This document shows positions 6,610-13,686 of a DNA stretch of 15,745 bases, one piece after another. Both the position numbers and the translations under genes were made by a program. Source of the stretch: CAXDOZ01 sp963991145 (GTDB taxonomy: Bacteria; Bacteroidota; Bacteroidia; Chitinophagales; JABDMM01); assembly GCA_963991145.1 (NCBI GenBank), contig CAXDOZ010000052.1, forward strand, positions 1 through 15,745, read 5' to 3'. Each line of letters starts with the position of its first letter. Within the stretch, counting starts at the first letter, position 1. The notes under the pieces are model-generated. The model was not told the DNA's origin. It worked only from the letters and a program-made list of their open reading frames with translations, and searched no databases.

Positions 6610-7509
6610 TTAAAAGAGCCCGAGCTGACCTTCTTCGCTTTCTTTCTCGATTGTTTTGACCTGGATCTCGTGGTTTGCATTCCAAAGGGAAGCGCTTTGC
6701 TCCAGAATATTACTGACTCCCTGATTATCGTGCTGATGAAGGAAGAGGTAGGCTTCATTCATTCCCCTGGACTCCCAATCTGAGAGTTTTGATATCCAAT
6801 TTGCGATTCGGGTTTGATCGCTTTGGTGAGGGTGATTTCCAACGTATCGAATGATCAGAAAGGCGGCAGTGTTTCGCATATGAAGCACGTCTCTCCGACC
6901 AGCAGTATCCGTTATTACTGCGCCTATGCCATTCTCTTCCATGAAGGTCCAGACTTCTTCGGCTTGAGTGTTATCGGTGAACCAGTCTGGATGTCTGAAT
7001 TCAATGGTCAGCTTAAACTCCTTTGGCCAGGCTTGCAGGAACTTTAACAGCTCCTCTGCTTTTTCAGGGCTATATTTTTCTGGTAACTGAAGAAAAGAAG
7101 GTCCGCCAAATTCTCCCAGATCCTCGAGAAAGGAAATGTATTGCTCTACGATCGCCTTCTCCATGCTTACTGCTCCTCGATGGGAAATCTGTTGGTGCAG
7201 TTTGGGACAAAACTTAAAGCCCTTGTGAGCCATTCCTTTCCATCGCTCGACCCAATCCATTGGTGGAATGCGGTAATGACTTGAGTTTAGTTCGACTGAA
7301 TCAAATATCTGGGCATAGTGATGCAGGAATTCTTTGTCTTTAGCAGTTGAAGGATAGAGCTGGCCTTTCCACTCTTTGTTTGACCAGCCGGTAGCACCAA
7401 GCTTAAGGTCAAGGGGGCCTCCGGCCGATTTCCAATTAAATGGCCGTTCAGTGGGAAATTCCCAATTAATGGAATCCAGGTCTTCAAAGGGAACTCTTCC
7501 AAACTGCAT
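6610..7509 (-). CDS. DUF72 (YecE-like) TIM-barrel protein with C-terminal clamp-like motif
   Basis: A 299-residue protein of the DUF72/YecE family, which has a TIM-barrel fold related to xylose isomerase and endonuclease IV barrels but no settled biochemical activity. Seen: GATGWSNKEWKGQLYP (38-53), the hallmark VELNSSHYRIP (72-82), FKFCPKLHQQISH (98-110), FLQLPEKY (139-146), and IEFRHPDWF (169-177). The N-terminal 30 residues precede the barrel and seem unstructured. The last five residues are QLGLF (295-299), close to the bacterial sliding-clamp binding consensus QL(S/D)LF, placed at the very end after an acidic tail. The ATG follows directly on the stop of the helicase-nuclease gene (TAA|ATG), so both are surely one operon, which supports a link to DNA metabolism. 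Confidence 0.9.
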   Translation of the reverse strand: MQFGRVPFEDLDSINWEFPTERPFNWKSAGGPLDLKLGATGWSNKEWKGQLYPSTAKDKEFLHHYAQIFDSVELNSSHYRIPPMDWVERWKGMAHKGFKFCPKLHQQISHRGAVSMEKAIVEQYISFLEDLGEFGGPSFLQLPEKYSPEKAEELLKFLQAWPKEFKLTIEFRHPDWFTDNTQAEEVWTFMEENGIGAVITDTAGRRDVLHMRNTAAFLIIRYVGNHPHQSDQTRIANWISKLSDWESRGMNEAYLFLHQHDNQGVSNILEQSASLWNANHEIQVKTIEKESEEGQLGLF

Positions 7510-10500
7510 TTACTCTACCTCCTCCAGAACAGTGTGTGGTTGATTTGTATAGGATGATTTCACGAAGTTACACCACTGACAATCGGGTTCGCCGCAACCG
7601 GTATCAAACTCTTTGTTCCTGATCTTTTGAAAGACCAATTTGGTTTGACGTCTGACTTCCGCTTCGTCTTCTGGAGTGATCTCAAATGTATGCTTGTCAA
7701 ACTTTCCTGTATTCTGATTTGGTTCTACAAAGTCGAATTCGCTAGCCACCACATTCCAGTCAAGTTTAGGGTCTGATTGTACTAAGAGCTTATAAAAAAC
7801 AGCCTGCCTCCAATAATCCCCACCGAATTCAGAAACATAGTGGGCCGTGTCCTTATTGGTTTTTTCGCCAGGGCGATTGAATTTCTTTCCACTAGCAGAT
7901 CGCCAATACTGACCTGTTTTATAATCCACTAATGTGGCATTCTTTCCATCAAAGCTCACTTTATCTATTGCTCCTGTCACCGGAACATCTTCGATGGTGG
8001 TGTCTTTGAAGCGCTTCTCAATGCTTACCACAGGAGACCAGGTGGAAACGTATTCGTCGTAGTATCTGGGCAAGAATTCCTCGATGTAAAGCTTCTTCGT
8101 TTTGAATTCATCCTTAGTAAAGGATTCTTTTCTCATTAATAGCTGTCTGTGAGCTTCATCCATTAGGAACTTGAGTTCAGGGATCTTTCCTGTTTCCTTT
8201 GCCTCATTGAAGAAGATCTCGAGGCTTCTGTGAATAGCACTTCCGAATTCCATGGCAGGATTTTTTGCCTGAGGTATTCTCAATATGTAAGAGAAAAAGA
8301 AGCCGATCGGACACTTGAGATACTGGTTGATATGGGTAACACTCAGGGTATAGGTCTCCAGGATCTTGTCGATTCGTGGATCTTCGAAAATTGGAATAAC
8401 TGGTGAACCCTGATCTGTTAGAATTGCCTCATGGAGCTTTATCATGTACTCTTCTGATGCAGGCAAAGATGGAATAGCATCTTCTCCCATTGCCTGATTG
8501 CATTCAGTTACAAATCTGCTTGCATTTTGGCCCTTTCCATTGTGATCTTCCTCGGAATAGCTCATATACAATCCCAGCTTTGCTCTTGTCATGGCAACAT
8601 AGAATAGCCTTCTTTTCTCTTCGAGTTTTGCTTCAGCGGGATCAACTGTAAGCAATAGATTGTCGGGAAGGGTGTATTTGTTCGTCACTCCTTTATTGTC
8701 TTCCCAGCTCTTTTGATCACAACCGATCATGAAAACATGCAGGAATTCAAGACCCTTTGATCCATGAGCTGTCATCATATTGACTCCATTATCAGCCCTT
8801 AGACTTTTTGAAACTCCAAGGCGAATTCCCTGCGAAGTCATCAACTCAATGCTATCGAGCAGATCTACAAGGTCGCTACCACTTTTGCGTTGCTGTTCTT
8901 GTTTTACAAAGTTGAAAAAGGTGTTGAGCTCCTGCAGTAATTCATTTCTTTGGGGGTGATTCAGGATAAATCGCATCATCCCGGATTCATAGATGATCCT
9001 TTCAATCAGCACTGAGAGCGTCATTTCTGAGCGCAGCTGCATCCATCGCATTATCTTTCTTGCCACCTGGGGTGCTTTGGCTTTTGACTCGGTTTCATTT
9101 GAGACAGAAAAGAGGTCTCCCTGGTCAAAGGCTGGGGCTTGAGCAGCTATGAAACTGAGAAATGGCTTTCTGCTCTTAAATGGGGCATTTCTGTTCTTTA
9201 AAACCTGATCCTGAAGTTCTACCGGATCAATTTCAAAGTACCTGGCGCTAAGGATCGGATAAACCAGACCGTCGCCTGCTCCTGGTTCCTCTCCCTCCAG
9301 AATCATCAATTGCAGAATGCTGATCAGAGAGTTGACAATTGGAGACTCAAATACATCTGCCTCTCTCTTTAGATTGATTGGGATTTTTAGGTACTGTAAG
9401 AATGCTGCAAGATCATTTGAGTAATCGTGTTTCGTGTAGATCACTGCCATTTCTTTAAATGGAACACCGCTCTTATTCAATTCAACGATCTTCTCTGCCA
9501 CGGCAGCAGCTTCATGGTAGGTATTTGGATAAGAGATGATTGAAGGCCTTTGGTCGGCTGAAGCGACTTCTGAATTCTTTGCTTCGAGCTTCTTTTTATC
9601 GCCTTTCACTAATCGGCCTTCATTTCTATCTATAAGAGATCTTGCTGTATCGAGAATGACTTGAGAAGACCGGTAATTATCTAGAAGTACCACCTGATGT
9701 AGTGAGTCCTTATACTGGTCAGCAAATTCGACGATGTTCTCCATATTGGCCCCCTGAAAACGGTATATAGACTGGTCATCATCACCAACTACAAAAACAT
9801 TGGGATTATCGAAATAGCTGCTAAGTAGTTGTACGATCTCGTTTTGAGAACCATTGGTATCCTGATACTCATCAACAAGTATGTAGAGGTACTTTTCCTG
9901 GTAATTGAGCAGGAAATCGGGTTTTTCCTTGAATTTGTTCAGCACCCAAAGAATCATGTCATTATAGTCAAAGAGCCCGGCCTGCTTCATCTTCTCGGTA
10001 TAGATGGGAAGAATTTGAGCTGCATCTTTGAGATTCTCCATCTTCTTGACCTCTTTATCGTAAAGCGCTTGCTTTAAGTCTCCTTTCTTATTCTCTCCTG
10101 ATTTTACTTTATAGATATATTCCTCTCTCTCTGGCAGCGAGGCAATGTACTCATCAGCCTTCTGGACGATCAGTTCAGCACTCCAATCCTCTTTTTTCAT
10201 GGTATCGAAGAGTGGCAGGAGACGCTGGATATCGAATAAGATATTCCCTCGAAGCCTTCTAACCCTGTTTTCTGGAGGAAGGTCGTAGATTATTTCACGA
10301 AGGATCTCGTACTTCTCCAGATCTGACGCGGGTTCCAGCTCAAATTGCCCGAATTCCTGGGGGTTTTCTCTAATTATTCCTGAACAAAAGCCATGAAAGG
10401 TAGAAATGGTGATTTTATAGGCTTCTGGCCCAATAAAGCTTATCAGGCGGTTTCTCATGGCGATCGCACCTGCATCGGTATATGTAAGACAGAGAATTTG

Positions 10501-10671
10501 TGAGGGGTCGGTATCTGTTTCCTGAAGGATCTTTCCTATTCGAGCAGCCAGGATCTGGGTCTTTCCGGTACCCGGCCCTGCGATCACCATTACAGGTCCT
10601 TCAATTTGATTTACAGCATCTAACTGCCTGTTATTCAGTTTTTTAAGGTTCTTCTCTAGTTCCTGGCTCAT
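7510..10671 (-). CDS. UvrD/Rep-type helicase fused to an Fe-S PD-(D/E)XK nuclease
   Basis: A 1053-residue single-chain helicase-nuclease. Superfamily 1A helicase motifs are complete: Walker A AGPGTGKT (31-38), Walker B VDEYQDT (266-272), motif III VVGDDDQSIYRFQG (294-307), motif IV DNYRSS (331-336), motif V MTAHGSKGLEF (633-643), motif VI RRLFYVAMTRAK (687-698). The C-terminal nuclease resembles AddB/RecB: GSAIHRSLEIFF with His814, GAIDKV with Asp903, DYKTG with Asp916 and Lys918, and the Gln/Tyr region RQAVFYKLL (955-963). Four cysteines, Cys787 before the nuclease and Cys1026, Cys1031, Cys1034 after it, match the 4Fe-4S staple of AddB and Cas4-type nucleases. Probable role: double-strand end resection or repair. 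No AddA/AddB-style partner is in the window; the next gene down encodes the DUF72 protein. Confidence 0.92.
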   Translation of the reverse strand: MSQELEKNLKKLNNRQLDAVNQIEGPVMVIAGPGTGKTQILAARIGKILQETDTDPSQILCLTYTDAGAIAMRNRLISFIGPEAYKITISTFHGFCSGIIRENPQEFGQFELEPASDLEKYEILREIIYDLPPENRVRRLRGNILFDIQRLLPLFDTMKKEDWSAELIVQKADEYIASLPEREEYIYKVKSGENKKGDLKQALYDKEVKKMENLKDAAQILPIYTEKMKQAGLFDYNDMILWVLNKFKEKPDFLLNYQEKYLYILVDEYQDTNGSQNEIVQLLSSYFDNPNVFVVGDDDQSIYRFQGANMENIVEFADQYKDSLHQVVLLDNYRSSQVILDTARSLIDRNEGRLVKGDKKKLEAKNSEVASADQRPSIISYPNTYHEAAAVAEKIVELNKSGVPFKEMAVIYTKHDYSNDLAAFLQYLKIPINLKREADVFESPIVNSLISILQLMILEGEEPGAGDGLVYPILSARYFEIDPVELQDQVLKNRNAPFKSRKPFLSFIAAQAPAFDQGDLFSVSNETESKAKAPQVARKIMRWMQLRSEMTLSVLIERIIYESGMMRFILNHPQRNELLQELNTFFNFVKQEQQRKSGSDLVDLLDSIELMTSQGIRLGVSKSLRADNGVNMMTAHGSKGLEFLHVFMIGCDQKSWEDNKGVTNKYTLPDNLLLTVDPAEAKLEEKRRLFYVAMTRAKLGLYMSYSEEDHNGKGQNASRFVTECNQAMGEDAIPSLPASEEYMIKLHEAILTDQGSPVIPIFEDPRIDKILETYTLSVTHINQYLKCPIGFFFSYILRIPQAKNPAMEFGSAIHRSLEIFFNEAKETGKIPELKFLMDEAHRQLLMRKESFTKDEFKTKKLYIEEFLPRYYDEYVSTWSPVVSIEKRFKDTTIEDVPVTGAIDKVSFDGKNATLVDYKTGQYWRSASGKKFNRPGEKTNKDTAHYVSEFGGDYWRQAVFYKLLVQSDPKLDWNVVASEFDFVEPNQNTGKFDKHTFEITPEDEAEVRRQTKLVFQKIRNKEFDTGCGEPDCQWCNFVKSSYTNQPHTVLEEVE

Positions 10672-10773
10672 GTCGAATATTAAGAAAAAGCCAAATTACT
10701 GAAACTAAGCTCACCCTATTTGAGCTTTGTAAAAATGTAAGTAAATGATATAGAAGAGAATAGCCAGAAAAGG

Positions 10774-10781
10774 CAAACCTA
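10774..10781 (-). promoter_or_regulatory. Candidate -7 box for the helicase-nuclease operon
   Basis: The minus strand reads TAGGTTTG from 10781 to 10774, a full match to TAnnTTTG; the -33 element is not recognisable at 19 bp. It predicts a leader of about 100 nt before the ATG at 10671. It faces away from the peptide promoter at 10830-10859, so the 242-nt gap is a divergent control region. Confidence 0.3.
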
Positions 10782-10782
10782 T

Positions 10783-10824
10783 ATGTACGTAATAAGCATT
10801 CTGAATGTTACACGGATGAATAAG
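10783..10824. promoter_or_regulatory. Candidate operator between divergent promoters
   Basis: An imperfect dyad spans 10789-10811: CATTC (10797-10801) and GAATG (10803-10807) around one T, with GTAA and TTAC as outer arms. Overlapping it, ATGTACG at 10783 and ATGTTACACG at 10805 form a loose direct repeat 22 bp apart, each followed by AATAAG. It lies just upstream of the peptide promoter, where an activator would bind. Weak evidence only. Confidence 0.25.
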
Positions 10825-10829
10825 TTTTT

Positions 10830-10859
10830 TTGCGAATGTGGAAAAATCGGGTATTTTCG
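10830..10859 (+). promoter_or_regulatory. Candidate promoter of the GG-leader peptide gene
   Basis: TTG (10830-10832, part of TTTG), exactly 19 nt, then TATTTTCG (10852-10859), one base off TAnnTTTG. Start expected near 10864, giving an A/T-rich leader of about 50 nt before the ATG at 10914. Spacing and both elements agree with the Bacteroidota consensus. Confidence 0.55.
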
Positions 10860-10913
10860 TAGTGCTCATTGCTTAATACCCTAATTAACTAAAACCTAAA
10901 ATTGCTCAGTATT

Positions 10914-11111
10914 ATGAAAACTCTAGACTGGATCAACGACGCAGATCTTCTATCTCGTGACTATCTAAGTAAGATTAAAGGTGGAAACGCCACTGTAATC
11001 GATACTATCGATTGGGATGACTCTAGTATTATTGATACTATTGATACCGATGATACCTTGGAGAAGCACACAGGAGATTCTGACTCTTACTCAATTACTG
11101 CTAGTAACTAA
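10914..11111 (+). CDS. Double-glycine-leader peptide precursor with Asp/Thr-rich repeat core
   Basis: A 65-residue precursor. The ATG at 10914 is chosen over an in-frame TTG at 10902 because it gives a normal leader start (MKTLDWIND) and a promoter lies upstream. Residues 13-24 match the double-glycine leader consensus position by position: Leu at -12, Ser at -11, Leu at -7, Ile at -4, Gly-Gly at -2/-1 (LSRDYLSKIKGG). Such leaders are cut and exported by C39-peptidase ABC transporters. The 41-residue core has no cysteine, ten Asp, one Glu, seven Thr and six Ser. Two repeats, IDTIDWDDSS (29-38) and IDTIDTDDTL (40-49), have an 11-residue period. Options: an exported signal peptide, or a ribosomally made modified peptide with Thr/Ser-Asp ester links (graspetide-like). 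No ATP-grasp enzyme, transporter or immunity gene is in the window. A terminator follows. Confidence 0.85.
   Translation: MKTLDWINDADLLSRDYLSKIKGGNATVIDTIDWDDSSIIDTIDTDDTLEKHTGDSDSYSITASN
10998..11060 (+). repeat. Internal tandem repeat in the peptide core (33-nt period)
   Basis: Codons 29-38 (10998-11027) and 40-49 (11031-11060) encode IDTID-x-DD units. Synonymous sites differ (ATC/ATT, ACT/ACC), so the repetition is held at protein level rather than being a fresh DNA duplication. Confidence 0.8.
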
Positions 11112-11137
11112 GTAGTAGATAAGAGATAAAAATATTC

Positions 11138-11171
11138 AAGGAGGCTAGTTTACTAGTCTCCTTTTTTGTTT
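11138..11171 (+). terminator. Intrinsic terminator of the peptide gene, inside the 3' end of the converging kinase gene
   Basis: An 11-bp stem (11138-11148 with 11153-11163, one G-T pair, loop TTTA) followed by T at 11162-11167. It begins 26 nt after the peptide stop. On the minus strand the hairpin is followed after a few bases by TATTTTTATC, so it may work both ways. The 5' arm contains the kinase TAG (11147-11145) and the 3' arm its last sense codons. Confidence 0.8.
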
Positions 11172-12938
11172 TATGGTAAATACCGTTCCTTCACCTGGGT
11201 TGGAAGAAACAGAAATAGTAGCCTGCATATTGGTTACGATCTTCTGACATAGTGCAAGACCAATACCAGATCCTTCTACATCAGAATCATTGTTCAATCG
11301 CTTGAATATCTTGAATATGTTTTGAAGGTGAGATTCTTTCATTCCTATACCATTGTCGATTACTTCGATGACATTTTCTTCTTCAGTAGACTTATTGGAT
11401 ATGGTAATCTTAGGTGGTATATCCTCCTTCTTGAACTTAAGTGAATTGCTAAGTAAATTTTGGAAGAGTTGAATAACATGACTCTTTATTCCAATGAATT
11501 TGGGTAGATCTTCCACATCTACTTTTGCATTGAGCTCTTGAATTTTAAGTTGAAGATTTGAAGTTGCCAGCTTAACGACTTCATTGGTGTCCACCTCCAC
11601 AAAATCTTCTTCCTGGGTTCCAAGTACAGCATACTTATATAAATCGTCAATCATCTCAGCAAGGCGAAATGAAGAGCTGGAAACGAAGTTTAAAAGATTT
11701 GCATCCTTCTCTGTGATATTTTCTTTTAGATTCCTATCCAACAATTGAGAGAAACTAACAATCATTCTAACGGGTTCCTTTAAATCGTGCGAAATGGCAT
11801 AGGAAAATTCCTTCAATTCATTATTTTTCTTTTTAATTTCTTCACTTTGCTTAATGAGCTTTGCATTTAGTTCATTCTCTTTACGTAGAGCTTCAATTTC
11901 CCTTTCCTTCTCCTTGGTTTCAAGGTTTACTTGAAGTCTTGTTATTTCCTTTTCCTTTGTTTCGTCAAACTCAATTTCTTTAAAGCGTGTCCAATTACTT
12001 AGAAATTCATAAGCTTTTTCATAATTACTTATCTCTGAGTAGAATTGGTGAATTTTCTCAACTGTATGAAGCTTTCTACCAATATCGTTATCCGGAATTG
12101 AGTTTAAAGCATCTAAATAATACTGCTCAGCTATACCTTTGTCATCAATTTTAAAATAGATATCAGCAAGTTCAATTAAAATTGAATGTTTAGAGTTTTT
12201 AAGTGCTGTTTTTTCAGAACACAATTCCAAGGCAAGCTGAAGATATGTCAATGCTGAAGAATAATCGCAAGACTTTGCATATACCCTGCCAAGTCCAGTT
12301 TGAGCAACAAATATCGCCTGTGTAAAGCCGATTGTATTAGCCCCTTCTAATGCCTCTAAAAAGAATTTTTCAGCTTCTCGAAGTTCATTTAACTTAAATA
12401 AGGCATTCCCGATGTTTGCTTTTGTAATATAAATAGAGGTTTTTTTATCCCCTCCTAACTTTTCAAATATCGACAAGCTTTTCTTATAATATTGCAAGGC
12501 TTTTTCATACTCTTTTTGCTTAGAATAAATAGTGCCTATATTACTATAAGATGAGCCTACCGCACTAAAGTTATCTCCTTCTAATGCTTGAAAATAAAAT
12601 TCCAGTGCTTTAGAATTTTGACCTTTATTTCGATAGACAACGCCAATATCATTTAGTAGTGGTTGAGTAACCTCATTCAAAGAATATCTTCTTGAATATC
12701 TCAATGCCTTAAATTGAAACCTTAGTGCTCTTTCAAGATCTCCAATGCTTCGGTAAGCAAAAGCTATATACCGCATCGCATGGGCTATATCATATGGTGA
12801 TTCTTCTTCTTGAGATAGTTTCAGGTACTCAAATGACTTCTCAATAGAACTGCTAGGATCTTTGATTAAGAGCTCTTCTATCAATTGTCGCTGAGCCTTG
12901 AGATTGTTTGTTGTATGGTTATTTCCCTGACTTGGCAT
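11145..12938 (-). CDS. Cytosolic TPR sensor histidine kinase (HisKA/HATPase)
   Basis: A 597-residue kinase without signal peptide or membrane helix. Residues about 15-320 form seven or so tetratricopeptide repeats (for example YSNIGTIYSKQKEYEKALQYYKKSL at 131-155, split between helices A and B). A coiled coil follows (about 325-378). The HisKA domain carries the H-box FSYAISHDLKEPVR with His384 as phosphoacceptor; the ATPase domain has the N box QNLLSNSLKF (493-502), G1 DNGIGM (528-533), F box FKIFKRL (542-548) and G2 GSGIGLAL (556-563). All catalytic residues are present. TPRs bind peptides or partner proteins, so the input is probably intracellular. It lies 51 nt downstream of the LytTR regulator, same strand, with no clear promoter in the gap, so probably the third gene of the unit. 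It has no regulator of its own beside it. Confidence 0.93.
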   Translation of the reverse strand: MPSQGNNHTTNNLKAQRQLIEELLIKDPSSSIEKSFEYLKLSQEEESPYDIAHAMRYIAFAYRSIGDLERALRFQFKALRYSRRYSLNEVTQPLLNDIGVVYRNKGQNSKALEFYFQALEGDNFSAVGSSYSNIGTIYSKQKEYEKALQYYKKSLSIFEKLGGDKKTSIYITKANIGNALFKLNELREAEKFFLEALEGANTIGFTQAIFVAQTGLGRVYAKSCDYSSALTYLQLALELCSEKTALKNSKHSILIELADIYFKIDDKGIAEQYYLDALNSIPDNDIGRKLHTVEKIHQFYSEISNYEKAYEFLSNWTRFKEIEFDETKEKEITRLQVNLETKEKEREIEALRKENELNAKLIKQSEEIKKKNNELKEFSYAISHDLKEPVRMIVSFSQLLDRNLKENITEKDANLLNFVSSSSFRLAEMIDDLYKYAVLGTQEEDFVEVDTNEVVKLATSNLQLKIQELNAKVDVEDLPKFIGIKSHVIQLFQNLLSNSLKFKKEDIPPKITISNKSTEEENVIEVIDNGIGMKESHLQNIFKIFKRLNNDSDVEGSGIGLALCQKIVTNMQATISVSSNPGEGTVFTIKQKRRLVN

Positions 12939-12989
12939 GTCTACTTTGGTAAGGTTAACATACGAGCATACTGTATTAAAGTTTCAATT

Positions 12990-13685
12990 CTAACCCATTA
13001 TTTTATTCAGAAACCCTTCTTTCCTCCGAATAGACACTGGTAATAGTGACTTATCAGACATGGATACTTGACCTCCAATTCCCTTATAGTACCTCAGGAT
13101 ATGGTTGATGTTGACAAGATAACTAGTATGAATCCTGGCAAACCTGTCCCCGGGAAGCATACTCTGAATATACTTAAGAGTCTTTGAGGCTATTATCTCT
13201 TTATCTTCACAAACAATAGTCGTGTATGACCCGTCAGCTTTGCAATAGACTATTGAATTAATATCAATTACCTCCATAGTGGAAATGGTAGGAATCACTA
13301 ATTGCTTCTGATTATTTCCCTTTTTAATTCTCTCTTCTACCATTTTCACCAAACGATCCAACTCACTAAGATCAATTGGTTTCAATAAATAGTCTACGGC
13401 AATGGTTTTAAATGCTTGCAAAGCAAACTCTTCATAAGCTGTAAGGAATGCTACAAATGGAAGGTTGCTTAATTTTTCAATCGCAGGAATCAACTCAAAG
13501 GAATTATTATTTCCTAGTTGAATATCCAAGAAAACCAAATCATAAGAATTCTTCATTAATGAGTTTTGTGCAAAATCTATATTAGTTGCTACTGTGAACT
13601 CGTCATACTTTGCTCCAATTCTATTAAGTGAATACTTTAAATTATCAGCACTTCTTGGCTCATCTTCTACACACAGGATTTTCAT
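12990..13685 (-). CDS. LytTR-type response regulator
   Basis: A 231-residue two-domain regulator. Receiver domain (1-120): acidic pair Glu7-Asp8, phosphoacceptor Asp54 in LVFLDIQL, Thr82 and Lys102 (LLKP), all intact. LytTR DNA-binding domain (about 130-228): MEVIDINSIVYCKADGSYTT (137-156, in two parts) and FARIHTSYLVNINHIL (182-197). LytTR proteins bind pairs of short direct repeats about 21 bp apart; such a pair lies upstream of this unit at 15211-15244. Its ATG follows the stop of the LytS-type kinase gene after one base, which marks that kinase as its cognate partner. Confidence 0.94.
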   Translation of the reverse strand: MKILCVEDEPRSADNLKYSLNRIGAKYDEFTVATNIDFAQNSLMKNSYDLVFLDIQLGNNNSFELIPAIEKLSNLPFVAFLTAYEEFALQAFKTIAVDYLLKPIDLSELDRLVKMVEERIKKGNNQKQLVIPTISTMEVIDINSIVYCKADGSYTTIVCEDKEIIASKTLKYIQSMLPGDRFARIHTSYLVNINHILRYYKGIGGQVSMSDKSLLPVSIRRKEGFLNKIMG

Positions 13686-13686
13686 T

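Noticed and set aside
10902..10913. Upstream TTG start adding four residues to the GG-leader peptide
   Set aside because: The ATG at 10914 gives a typical leader length, and TTG starts are rarer; nothing upstream supports the longer form.
10914..11111. Lanthipeptide or disulfide bacteriocin
   Set aside because: The peptide has no cysteine, and no LanB/C/M-type enzyme is in the window.
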